From Candidatus Gastranaerophilales bacterium (GTDB lineage: Bacteria; Cyanobacteriota; Vampirovibrionia; Gastranaerophilales; Gastranaerophilaceae): a DNA stretch of 11,718 bases. Below, one piece after another: positions 1 to 4,871 of this stretch. Each line of letters opens with the position of its first letter. Positions within the stretch are counted from its first letter, which is position 1. The translations under genes and the position numbers were made by a program. The notes under the pieces are model-generated. The model had not been told where the DNA came from and ran no database searches. It worked only from the letters and a program-made list of their open reading frames with translations. The DNA lies in NCBI GenBank assembly GCA_910587375.1, contig CAJULR010000028.1, positions 1 to 11,718 on the forward strand. Reading direction: 5' to 3'.

Positions 1-297
1 GTCTTTATCATATTGAGCAGCACCTACTCCTGATATGTTTAATTTTGCTTCATCCATTCTTTTTGTCATAACAGGGGCTAATGCCGCCATCAATAACGAC
101 GCCACCAGCAGCGCCATCAACATTTCCACCAACGAAAACGCAGCATGAAATGATGTTGGGTTAAAACCCAACCTACGGGTGCGGGTTGGTTGAGCCCCAG
201 CGAGGGGTTTTCTTTTAATAATTCTTTCGGCCAAAAAGCGCAAAGCACAAGGCCGAAAACGTTTTTGCCAAAATTGGCACAAAAAATTTTCTTTCAT
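1..297 (-). CDS. Type IV prepilin-like protein, N-terminal part (runs off the window edge)
   Basis: An open frame of 99 codons starts at ATG 297 and continues past base 1. An SD-like AAAGG lies 7 nt before the ATG. Residues 54-58 read FSLVE, followed by a hydrophobic run to about residue 75 (MLMALLVASLLMAALAPV) and a charged KRMDEAK segment. This is the class III signal of type IV pilins and pseudopilins: Phe at mature position 1, Glu at +5, then a membrane helix for assembly. Such proteins are cut by the PilD peptidase and built into pili, type II secretion or competence pseudopili. Two things are odd. The leader is about 53 residues, long for the family, rich in Arg/Lys and partly encoded by a dispersed repeat. 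The residue before the cut is Ala rather than the usual Gly. The C-terminal body is outside the window, so major or minor pilin cannot be told. Confidence 0.78.
   Translation of the reverse strand, partial: MKENFLCQFWQKRFRPCALRFLAERIIKRKPLAGAQPTRTRRLGFNPTSFHAAFSLVEMLMALLVASLLMAALAPVMTKRMDEAKLNISGVGAAQYDKD
155..180 (+). repeat. Dispersed palindrome family, copy 1 (inside the prepilin leader)
   Basis: GTTGGGTTAAAACCCAACC followed by TACGGGT. The core GTTGGGTT/AACCCAAC is self-complementary. It matches the copies at 3432-3457 and 11489-11514 with few differences. Read on the minus strand it encodes residues RRLGFNPT just before the prepilin cleavage site and does not shift the frame. Confidence 0.7.
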
Positions 298-344
298 AAA
301 TTAACCTTTACGATAAACAATTAATAAACAACTTCTCTGCTTTC

Positions 345-373
345 AATATACCACATCGAAAAGGTCATTTCAA
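345..373 (-). promoter_or_regulatory. Promoter of the prepilin-like gene
   Basis: On the minus strand TTGAAA (368-373) and TATATT (345-350) are separated by 17 bp, one mismatch from consensus in each hexamer. The predicted transcript starts near 338 and gives a leader of about 40 nt. It fires away from the promoter at 402-429. Confidence 0.6.
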
Positions 374-401
374 GGAAATTAACAAAATTGTTCAGCTGCA
401 A

Positions 402-429
402 TTGACAAAGCCCGAAAGTGATTTATAAT
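402..429 (+). promoter_or_regulatory. Consensus sigma70-type promoter of the antisense RNA
   Basis: TTGACA (402-407) and TATAAT (424-429) are both perfect consensus hexamers with a 16-bp spacer. Transcription should start near A436. No protein gene follows on this strand for more than 2 kb, so its product is best explained as the structured RNA at 436-546. Confidence 0.75.
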
Positions 430-435
430 GTGAGT

Positions 436-546
436 ATAGGGAAAAGGCCTCAAGAGAGCGAACCTCTTAAAGCCTTTCATAACTTCCCTATTTAATGAGT
501 ATGATAAGCGCTATGATTATCCAAAAGATAAGTCTTAGCGCTTTTT
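436..546 (+). ncRNA. Candidate antisense RNA (type I antitoxin-like), two hairpins
   Basis: About 110 nt from the predicted start to a terminator. Hairpin 1 is a long segmented stem: TAGGGAA 437-443 with TTCCCTA 484-490, AAGGC 444-448 with GCCTT 472-476, AAGAG 452-456 with CTCTT 464-468. Hairpin 2 pairs AAGCGCTA 506-513 with TAGCGCTT 536-543, encloses a second stem TTATC/GATAA, and ends in a short T run, so it looks like a Rho-independent terminator. The RNA is complementary to the last 19 codons and 3' region of the minus-strand 25-aa peptide gene (488-565), but not to its SD. That suggests control by duplex formation and RNase cleavage, as in txpA/RatA or bsrG/SR4, rather than direct SD blocking. 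The promoter, structure and overlap are seen; the function is inferred. Confidence 0.6.
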
Positions 547-565
547 CAGTTGCACTGAAATTCAT
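488..565 (-). CDS. 25-aa hydrophobic membrane peptide, candidate type I toxin
   Basis: ATG at 565, TAG at 488-490, 25 codons. A strong SD (AGGAGG, minus strand of 574-579) lies 8 nt before the ATG, better than most genes in this window. The peptide has a short polar N-terminus (MNFSATEK), then a single hydrophobic stretch LRLIFWIIIALIILI (residues 10-24) and a terminal Lys. Size and composition match the class of small membrane-damaging type I toxins (TxpA, BsrG, Fst, Ldr, TisB), although I recognise no specific family. It lies about 85 nt downstream of the 239-aa gene on the same strand, with no clear promoter of its own, so it may be co-transcribed. A strong convergent promoter makes an RNA across its 3' half. 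A small membrane protein of other function is the alternative. Confidence 0.6.
   Translation of the reverse strand: MNFSATEKALRLIFWIIIALIILIK
506..546 (+). terminator. Terminator of the antisense RNA
   Basis: An 8-bp perfect stem AAGCGCTA/TAGCGCTT, with an inner TTATC-CAAAA-GATAA hairpin, runs directly into TTT. On the opposite strand the same sequence is codons 8-20 of the 25-aa peptide, so the coding sequence doubles as the terminator. Confidence 0.6.
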
Positions 566-650
566 CTCTTGCTCCTCCTTTCCTGTATTTTCTACATAAC
601 AAGTCTGTGCAGGGGGAGGGTTAAACAGGGAGCTTACCCTTTATTTAATT

Positions 651-1370
651 TTAAATATTCGTTTCGTCGCCTTTGTTTTTGATGTTTTCGAACACTTTTT
701 TGGCGCCATCCTGCTCTTTTGCAAGCTTTGAAACAAAATCAATCGCCTCAATGTCCCTGGCAATCGCTTCTTTCAGGGAAACAATCTCTTCATAGGTCAG
801 CGTCTGCACATTGGCGTCGATTTCATATTCCCAAATTTTCTTAAACTTCTGCTGCGCTTCATCGTCAAAGCCCGGCAGCTGCATTTTATAGCCGTACCAT
901 TTGTGAAACTGGTGTGCCATTATGTATAAATTTATGGGCAAATCTCTTAAAACAAACATTGGTGCAGTTTTTAAGGCAAATTTGTGCTCTAAAACAAGGT
1001 TTAAAACAAGGGCGTTAATCCCAAAAACAGGCGTGATGAAGCCCTCTTCTTCCCCGACGAATTTTAAAAGTTTATCCGCAAAAGGCACCTTATAAACCTT
1101 TGTGCCGTTTTGTTCAATGTATTCAAGCAGTTTTTCAGGGTGTTTCAGGTTTTTTTTCACAATGTCAGACACTTCATCGTTGAGCTTTTTTTTGTTTTGT
1201 TCTGTTTTAGAATTCAAAAAAAGCTTAATTCCAGCTTGCATGTGAGTTTTTGAGGTGGAATTTTTGGAAGAAAACTGTACATTTTGAAGGGCGGTTTTAT
1301 ATTTTTTCGCGTAGTATTTTTCTTGAAGGTTGAAGATAAATTCGGTGATTTTTTTAATAAAATTTTCCAT
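651..1370 (-). CDS. Hypothetical protein, 239 aa
   Basis: I do not recognise this family. It starts at ATG 1370 with a GGGAG SD about 6 nt upstream. The N-terminal 60 residues are Lys/Asn-rich and partly helical (ITEFIFNLQEKYYAKKYKTA). The middle part (about 105-150) is more hydrophobic (FITPVFGINALVLNLVLEH, then a LRDLPINLYIMAHQFHKWYGYKM segment from about 142). The C-terminal 75 residues are acidic and helical. There is no signal peptide, no convincing membrane helix and no obvious catalytic motif. The AHQFH stretch is not an HEXXH metalloprotease site. It has its own promoter overlapping the pgk terminator, and the 25-aa peptide gene follows on the same strand. Codon use matches its neighbours, so it is probably a native lineage-specific gene. 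Confidence 0.75.
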   Translation of the reverse strand: MENFIKKITEFIFNLQEKYYAKKYKTALQNVQFSSKNSTSKTHMQAGIKLFLNSKTEQNKKKLNDEVSDIVKKNLKHPEKLLEYIEQNGTKVYKVPFADKLLKFVGEEEGFITPVFGINALVLNLVLEHKFALKTAPMFVLRDLPINLYIMAHQFHKWYGYKMQLPGFDDEAQQKFKKIWEYEIDANVQTLTYEEIVSLKEAIARDIEAIDFVSKLAKEQDGAKKVFENIKNKGDETNI

Positions 1371-1373
1371 ATA

Positions 1374-1413
1374 AAACTCCCTAAAAGCTTATTATATCAC
1401 TTTTAGGGAGTTT
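1374..1413 (-). terminator. 14-bp perfect hairpin ending pgk, overlapping the next gene's promoter and SD
   Basis: AAACTCCCTAAAAG (1374-1387) and CTTTTAGGGAGTTT (1400-1413) are perfect inverted repeats around a 12-nt loop. Read on the minus strand, the hairpin follows pgk and ends in TTTT. The loop contains the TATAAT of the 239-aa gene's promoter, and the downstream arm contains that gene's SD (AGGGAG). Confidence 0.65.
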
Positions 1414-1418
1414 GTTAA
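1391..1418 (-). promoter_or_regulatory. Promoter of the 239-aa gene
   Basis: Minus-strand TTAACA (1413-1418) and TATAAT (1391-1396) with a 16-bp spacer. The start would fall near 1384, inside the downstream arm of the hairpin, giving a leader of only about 15 nt that keeps the SD but lacks the arm that would pair with it. Confidence 0.55.
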
Positions 1419-1475
1419 ATAATGTTAATAGTTGATTAACGAATTATTTCAAATATTTACATTCAAAGAAAATTT

Positions 1476-2672
1476 CTATTTATCATCCAATGCTGCAACG
1501 CCAGGAAGCACTTTGCCTTCAATGAATTCTAAGCTTGCGCCGCCGCCTGTTGAAACGTGGGTGAAATCTTCCGCTTTTGCAAATTTCTTTGCTGCAGAAA
1601 CTGAATCACCGCCGCCAATAACGCTTGTTGCACCGTTTTTGGTGGCTTCAACAATTGCCGCAAGCACAGCTTTTGTTCCTTCTGCAAATGCAGGGTTTTC
1701 AAATGCGCCAACAGGGCCGTTCATAAGAATTGTTTTTGATGATTTTAAAACATCTGCAAATGCTTTTCTTGAATCAGGGCCTGCGTCTACGCCTTCAAAG
1801 CCATCAGGAATTTCGTTAATTTTAACGAATTTATTTGTGCCGTTTCCTGAGAAATCATCAGTAACGAGTACATCGGTTGCCATAACAAGCTTAACGCCTT
1901 TGTCTTTTGCCTTTTTCTCAATTGCTTTTGCAACTTCAAGTTGGTCGTCTTCGCAAATTGAATTTCCGATTTTGCCGCCGTTAGCTTTAACAAATGTATA
2001 TGCCATGCCGCCGCCAATAATCAGGTTATCAACCTTGTCAATTAAGTTTTCTAAAACGCCGATTTTGGAGGACACTTTTGCGCCGCCAACAACGGCTGTG
2101 AAAGGTCTTGTCGGGTTATCAAGCGCGCCTGCAAGACATCTTAATTCTTTTTCCATTAAAAGGCCTGAAACTGCCGGTTTTAAAACTTTTGCAAGTTTTG
2201 CGGTTGATGTGTGGTTTCTGTGTGCGGCGCCGAATGCGTCGTTAACGTAGAAATCACCGAGCTTTGCAAGTTCGTTTGCAAAGGTCATATCATCATCTTT
2301 TGCTTCTTCGGCTTTATAATATCTGATGTTTTCAAGAAGTGCAACACCCCCTTCTTTAAGGCCTTCAAGCATTTTCGGCGCGTCTGCTACATCCGGGATA
2401 AACATAACGTCTTCACCCAAAACTTTTGATAAATATTTTGCAACAGGTGCAAGGGTGAATTCAGGGTTCTTTTCGCCTTTCGGGCGGCCGAGGTGTGCCA
2501 TCAAAATGATTTTTGCGCCTTTTTCCTTAAGGAAATTTACTGTTGGCAAAATTGCCTGAATTCTTGTGTCGTCGGTTACGTTTTTGTCAGCGTCAAGAGG
2601 CACGTTGATATCAACCCTCATAAGGGCCTTTTTGCCTTTAATGTCGCCTAAATCTTTAACTGATTTTTTCAT
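1476..2672 (-). CDS. pgk: Phosphoglycerate kinase
   Basis: Cytosolic glycolytic enzyme that transfers the phosphate of 1,3-bisphosphoglycerate to ADP, giving 3-phosphoglycerate and ATP. At 398 aa it has the usual bacterial length. Visible family motifs are the substrate-binding RVDINVPL (residues 19-26), MAHLGRPKG (58-66), the LLENIRYY region near 113-120, VNDAFGAAHR, VVGGAKVSSKIGV, NGPVGAFE and the C-terminal nucleotide-site IGGGDS. There are small departures from the commonest motif forms: RVDIN rather than RVDFN, MNGPVGAFE rather than WNGPMGVFE, GGGDS rather than GGGDT. None removes a known catalytic residue. ATG 2672 follows an AAGGAG SD by a normal distance. It is transcribed alone, from a promoter at 2730-2758 to the hairpin at 1374-1413, so it is not clustered here with other glycolysis genes. 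Confidence 0.98.
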   Translation of the reverse strand: MKKSVKDLGDIKGKKALMRVDINVPLDADKNVTDDTRIQAILPTVNFLKEKGAKIILMAHLGRPKGEKNPEFTLAPVAKYLSKVLGEDVMFIPDVADAPKMLEGLKEGGVALLENIRYYKAEEAKDDDMTFANELAKLGDFYVNDAFGAAHRNHTSTAKLAKVLKPAVSGLLMEKELRCLAGALDNPTRPFTAVVGGAKVSSKIGVLENLIDKVDNLIIGGGMAYTFVKANGGKIGNSICEDDQLEVAKAIEKKAKDKGVKLVMATDVLVTDDFSGNGTNKFVKINEIPDGFEGVDAGPDSRKAFADVLKSSKTILMNGPVGAFENPAFAEGTKAVLAAIVEATKNGATSVIGGGDSVSAAKKFAKAEDFTHVSTGGGASLEFIEGKVLPGVAALDDK

Positions 2673-2729
2673 CTGGTTTTTCTCCTTTTATGTCCGCATT
2701 TTTGGTTGTTCGGTTTCTTTATGGAATTT

Positions 2730-2758
2730 ATTATATTAAAAAGATAAACAATCTTCAA
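2730..2758 (-). promoter_or_regulatory. pgk: Promoter of pgk
   Basis: Minus-strand TTGAAG (2753-2758), 17-bp spacer, perfect TATAAT (2730-2735). The predicted start near 2723 gives a leader of about 50 nt containing the AAGGAG SD. Confidence 0.6.
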
Positions 2759-2781
2759 TTTAAAGATTTTGCATAGAGTAT

Positions 2782-2861
2782 TTGGTTTCTCGCAGAATTT
2801 GAAGATTGGTCCCCGTCATTGCAAGCATTGCGACAGCGTACCGCGGCAATCCAGAAACCAA
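2782..2861. repeat. 80-bp element with 9-bp terminal inverted repeats
   Basis: TTGGTTTCT (2782-2790) is the exact inverted match of AGAAACCAA (2853-2861). The interior carries CGTCATTGCAAGCATTGCGA...GGCAATCCAG, which resembles a dispersed intergenic repeat found in many unrelated bacterial genomes. It has no coding potential. It may be a miniature mobile element, but no target-site duplication is evident. Confidence 0.5.
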
Positions 2862-2880
2862 TGTTGCTGAAAGGACTTTG

Positions 2881-2910
2881 TCATCCTGAACTTGTTTCAG
2901 GATCTCATGG
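2881..2910. repeat. Palindromic intergenic repeat (ATCCTGAA/TTCAGGAT)
   Basis: ATCCTGAA (2883-2890) and TTCAGGAT (2896-2903) form an 8-bp stem with a 5-nt loop. The longer string TCATCCTGAACTTGTTTCAG resembles a widespread dispersed repeat in bacterial intergenic regions. No T run follows, so it is not a standard terminator. Confidence 0.5.
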
Positions 2911-2952
2911 TTTTAGAACCTAAACTTAATTCCCCTTTCCCTTGAACGTTCA

Positions 2953-3059
2953 TTTTTCTTTCTTTGGCTCAAGCGCCGCCGCAAAGAAAGAAAAACGGAA
3001 CCAAAAAGCGCACCGCAGCCTAGGGCGATAAACAAAAACGTTGAGTTTTTGTTGTGCCC
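2953..3059. repeat. Double-hairpin repeat element in an intergenic region
   Basis: Two large inverted repeats lie back to back. TTTTTCTTTCTTTG (2953-2966) pairs with CAAAGAAAGAAAAA (2982-2995), 14 bp perfect. GGGC (3023-3026) plus AACAAAAAC (3031-3039) pairs with GTTTTTGTT (3045-3053) plus GCCC (3056-3059). No open frame of note crosses it. The string CCAAAAAGCGCA (3001-3012) recurs at 232-243 inside the prepilin leader, so the element probably belongs to a dispersed family in this genome. Confidence 0.5.
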
Positions 3060-3184
3060 GTATAAGGCGAGGAGCAAGAGAAGAAAAGAACGGGGTTCAT
3101 AGTCCCATCTTTTTTAAAATTTATAAAGCTTCAAGTTGCTTCAAGTCACTATTCCGCTTAAGCTAATTTAAATCTCTTACTTCC

Positions 3185-3251
3185 CTAAACAATCATTCAT
3201 GAAGTGGTCGCTCCATAGCTCCTTCAGCCTTTCGTATGCTTTTAAATTTTA
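3185..3251 (-). pseudogene. Short coding remnant (C-terminal tail of an unknown protein)
   Basis: A minus-strand open stretch bounded by stops reads NLKAYERLKELWSDHF, then MNDCLGK and a TAA. It looks like the helical end of a real protein, with gene-like codon choice, but has no start, SD or upstream body. It sits between the repeat cluster and another fragment. I do not recognise the parent family. Low confidence: chance cannot be excluded at this length. Confidence 0.25.
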
Positions 3252-3266
3252 AAAAAGTTTGAATGA

Positions 3267-3464
3267 TTGAGTATTAATTGGAAGGCTTTAAGCGGTTTTG
3301 GCGCTGTTGCAATGCTTGCAATGATACCTGTTTCTTTATTGAACAGCAATGAAGTCGAATACGACGCAAGTTCTAAATTAACACAATTTATAGGGAGTTT
3401 GACATTTTGCACGAAATCAAAAGATTTTGGTGTTGGGTTGAAACCCAACCCACGGGCTAATTAA
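3267..3464 (+). pseudogene. Possible gene fragment with a hydrophobic N-terminus, ended by a repeat
   Basis: 65 codons from TTG 3267 to TAA 3464. Residues 10-25 form one hydrophobic segment (GFGAVAMLAMIPVSLL), then a polar stretch. The last ten residues (VGLKPNPRAN) and the stop are supplied by copy 2 of the GTTGGGTT palindrome. There is no convincing SD. The reverse strand is also open here, but codon choice favours this strand. It may be the front part of a small membrane or exported protein whose 3' end was replaced by the repeat. I do not recognise the family. Confidence 0.3.
3432..3457 (+). repeat. Dispersed palindrome family, copy 2
   Basis: GTTGGGTTGAAACCCAACC followed by CACGGGC. It lies about 10 bp beyond the stop codon of the XRE regulator gene (minus strand) and supplies the tail and stop of the fragment at 3267-3464. 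Confidence 0.7.
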
Positions 3465-3466
3465 GC

Positions 3467-3796
3467 CTATCTTTTTAAAAGCTGGGTAACAAGTTTAAGA
3501 ATTGGCAACACGTCTTTACGGTGTTTGTGAAAATATTCAACAGATTGTTTTATGTCTTTATAAGCGTTATCTGTAGCTTTTGTGTCATTAAAATTAAATA
3601 AATCAAAATATTCGCATTCAAAAGCATTTTTAATTTTTTCAATTGTTTCGGGCCTTGGGAATGTGACCCCTGTTTCTATTTCAGCAATTGCAGAGGACGA
3701 CATATCAATTTTTTCTGCAAATTCCGCTTGTGTTAATCCAAGCTCATTGCGCAAAACAGACACGCGATTACCAAATAATGTTTTTAATTCTGACAA
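3467..3796 (-). CDS. XRE/Cro-CI-type helix-turn-helix regulator, 109 aa
   Basis: Cytosolic DNA-binding regulator. Residues 6-63 are a standard HTH_3 domain: GNRVSVLRNELGLTQAEFAE for helices 1-2, KIDMSSSAIAEIETG across the recognition helix, then PRPETIEKIKNAF. Residues 65-109 form a short helical tail (DNAYKDIKQSVEYFHKHRKD, then LPILKLVTQLLKR) that probably dimerises. The start is TTG at 3796, with AGAGGA about 9 nt upstream; no ATG occurs before the domain. It is divergent from the 67-aa membrane protein gene. Two exact 10-bp direct repeats (3850-3859, 3871-3880) in the shared spacer are candidate operators for autoregulation and control of the neighbour. Copy 2 of the GTTGGGTT palindrome abuts its 3' end. 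It could be a stand-alone regulator or the antitoxin-like partner of the small membrane protein. Confidence 0.88.
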   Translation of the reverse strand: MSELKTLFGNRVSVLRNELGLTQAEFAEKIDMSSSAIAEIETGVTFPRPETIEKIKNAFECEYFDLFNFNDTKATDNAYKDIKQSVEYFHKHRKDVLPILKLVTQLLKR

Positions 3797-3849
3797 TTCT
3801 TTAAATCCTCTGCTAATTCAAGAATACAGATTTAAAGTATTTAAATAAA

Positions 3850-3880
3850 TAGTGTAATAGACTAGTAATTTAGTGTAATA
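3850..3880. promoter_or_regulatory. Candidate operator: two 10-bp direct repeats, 21-bp period
   Basis: TAGTGTAATA occurs exactly at 3850-3859 and 3871-3880. The 21-bp period is two helical turns, so two dimers could bind the same face. The pair lies just upstream of a plus-strand TATAAT (3886-3891) that lacks a good -35. It is between the divergent XRE and membrane-protein genes. Confidence 0.5.
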
Positions 3881-3885
3881 CCGAG

Positions 3886-3891
3886 TATAAT
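3886..3891 (+). promoter_or_regulatory. -10 element for the 67-aa membrane protein gene
   Basis: Perfect TATAAT about 78 nt before ATG 3969. The expected -35 position is occupied by the direct-repeat region and is far from consensus, so regulation by a bound protein is plausible. Confidence 0.4.
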
Positions 3892-3928
3892 ATAAATACT
3901 ACTAATAAATTTGAATTTAGAAACATAG

Positions 3929-3954
3929 GGCAGGAAGAAAATCCTGCCTTCTTT
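3929..3954 (+). terminator. Attenuator-like hairpin in the leader of the 67-aa gene
   Basis: GGCAGGA (3929-3935) and TCCTGCC (3942-3948) form a perfect 7-bp GC-rich stem with loop AGAAAA, followed by TTCTTT. It lies between the -10 element and ATG 3969, so it may stop part of the transcripts before the gene. Confidence 0.5.
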
Positions 3955-3968
3955 AAATAAAGGTAAAA

Positions 3969-4172
3969 ATGAATCTTTATCAAAAAATTTTTGAAAAATA
4001 TGACATAGGAAAGCTAGATACCAAATGCACAGAGCTTTTAGAAATATGTATAAAATTGGAATTTTATAAAAAAAGAACATTTTGGTATCTTGTGCCGCTC
4101 TATGTCATTTTATGTGCTGTCACAGAATTTGTTATTAAATGTGAAGTAAAACATGTTAAAAATCTCAAATAA
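3969..4172 (+). CDS. Small one-helix membrane protein, 67 aa
   Basis: Unrecognised. ATG 3969 has AAAGG a few nt upstream. The N-terminal 37 residues are charged and helical (MNLYQKIFEKYDIGKLDTKC), followed by one hydrophobic segment at about 39-57 (FWYLVPLYVILCAVTEFVI) and a Lys-rich tail (KCEVKHVKNLK). The positive tail suggests a cytoplasmic C-terminus. It is divergent from the XRE regulator with candidate operators between them and an attenuator-like hairpin in its leader, so its expression is probably controlled. Context allows a toxin-like or stress-related role, but nothing in the sequence proves it. Confidence 0.55.
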   Translation: MNLYQKIFEKYDIGKLDTKCTELLEICIKLEFYKKRTFWYLVPLYVILCAVTEFVIKCEVKHVKNLK

Positions 4173-4194
4173 AAAAGGCCCGAAAATGCGGGCC
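4171..4194 (-). terminator. Rho-independent terminator, minus strand
   Basis: GGCCCG (4177-4182) and CGGGCC (4189-4194) form a perfect stem. On the minus strand it is followed by TTTTTT (4171-4176), the classic form. On the plus strand the T run is poor. It would end transcripts of the 87-aa minus-strand gene about 130 nt after its stop. Confidence 0.65.
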
Positions 4195-4234
4195 TGTCGA
4201 AATTTTCATTTCACTTTATAGAGGAGGAATTTTT

Positions 4235-4432
4235 ATGACTAAATGTGTAAAATCCATGTTTTGTTTTTTGTTTTGGGCCAAACATCTTGAAAACAAACCT
4301 TTTAAAGCCCAAAAAACAAAAAACCTAGGATTGAATATCAATGTTTCGAATTTCTTTAGTGCCGTTTACAATGGTTCCAAGCTGCATTGTCTGCATATTC
4401 AACCTTTGAATTTCAGCGCCGACATCCCCTGA
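4235..4432 (+). CDS. Doubtful small ORF with a strong SD, antisense to the next gene
   Basis: 65 codons from ATG 4235. The SD AGAGGAGGA is one of the best in the window, about 6 nt before the ATG, and this is the main argument for it. The first half (MTKCVKSMFCFLFWAKH) is short and hydrophobic. The second half is simply the reverse strand of the 3' end of the 87-aa gene and looks non-coding in character. A long inverted repeat (4263-4278 with 4307-4324) lies within it. It could be a truncated small gene reading into its neighbour, or the SD may be chance. Confidence 0.25.
   Translation: MTKCVKSMFCFLFWAKHLENKPFKAQKTKNLGLNINVSNFFSAVYNGSKLHCLHIQPLNFSADIP
4263..4324. repeat. Long AT-rich inverted repeat after the 87-aa gene
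   Basis: GTTTTTTGTTTTGGGC (4263-4278) matches inversely GCCCAAAAAACAAAAAAC (4307-4324), apart from a 2-nt gap. It begins directly at the stop codon of the minus-strand 87-aa gene. Neither direction has a T run after the stem, so it may protect a 3' end rather than terminate. Confidence 0.5.
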
Positions 4433-4588
4433 AAACACATTTTCGTTTGTTTTAAGATAATCTAAAACAGGCTCCCAAATTGTGCCTATGGCATTTTCTA
4501 TGGTTTTTGCGGTGTTTACGGCCGCATTGCCTTTTCTGTCGGGAATTACGTTAAAACCAAAAGATTTAATATTAAATTCGCTGACCAT
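4325..4588 (-). CDS. Hypothetical protein, 87 aa
   Basis: Unrecognised soluble protein. I chose ATG 4588 because AAAGGAG lies about 12 nt upstream. An earlier in-frame ATG (4612) adds eight residues but has its AAGG directly against the start. The sequence has FNIKSFGFNVIPDRKGNAAV near the N-terminus, a helical middle (VNTAKTIENAIGTIWEPVLD) and a polar end rich in Gln, Asn and Thr. There are no membrane segments, cysteines or known motif. Codon use fits the neighbours better than the overlapping opposite frame. A terminator at 4171-4194 probably ends its transcript. Confidence 0.6.
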   Translation of the reverse strand: MVSEFNIKSFGFNVIPDRKGNAAVNTAKTIENAIGTIWEPVLDYLKTNENVFSGDVGAEIQRLNMQTMQLGTIVNGTKEIRNIDIQS

Positions 4589-4681
4589 TTTTAAATTAGT
4601 CTCCTTTATCATCCTTATATAAAGTATTTCGTACCTAACCGACTAAAACTTTAATGATTTGTCTTTGTTTGTAAACAAAAA

Positions 4682-4710
4682 TTTACAAATTTTAAAAAAT
4701 GCCGTATAAT
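4682..4710 (+). promoter_or_regulatory. Strong promoter upstream of the 104-aa gene
   Basis: TTTACA (4682-4687), 17-bp spacer, perfect TATAAT (4705-4710). The predicted start near 4717 gives an unusually long leader of about 155 nt. Confidence 0.65.
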
Positions 4711-4716
4711 TAATTT

Positions 4717-4863
4717 AATAACACGGGTTAACAAAACAGCGGCAAGACACGCCGTCCAAACTAACGTAAAGTTTTGTTAACATTCTTTGAAAAATTGTCA
4801 CTTTTTAAATTCATGCGTCTTATAAAATGAGTGAAGGTTAAAATATCGGTATATCCGATGAGG
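4717..4863 (+). promoter_or_regulatory. Structured 5' leader of the 104-aa gene (or a separate small RNA)
   Basis: An exact 11-bp inverted repeat, GTTAACAAAAC (4727-4737) and GTTTTGTTAAC (4771-4781), encloses a small hairpin CGGC-AAGACAC-GCCG (4740-4754). A second hairpin ATCGG-TATAT-CCGAT (4845-4859) ends directly at the SD GAGG (4860-4863), which is 8 nt from ATG 4872. The nested stem near the start plus a stem touching the SD resembles a cis-regulatory leader. I cannot match it to a known riboswitch class. Confidence 0.4.
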
Positions 4864-4871
4864 TTAAATTA

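Noticed and set aside
1432..2250. Long plus-strand open frame of 272 codons opposite pgk
   Set aside because: Fully antisense to an unambiguous pgk; Pro/Ser-rich composition typical of a shadow frame, no SD.
2782..3059. Stacked repeats as a CRISPR array
   Set aside because: The elements differ from each other and have no regular repeat-spacer pattern; no cas genes nearby.
3242..3448. Minus-strand 68-codon frame starting within repeat copy 2
   Set aside because: Start lies inside the palindrome, no SD, and codon choice favours the plus strand.
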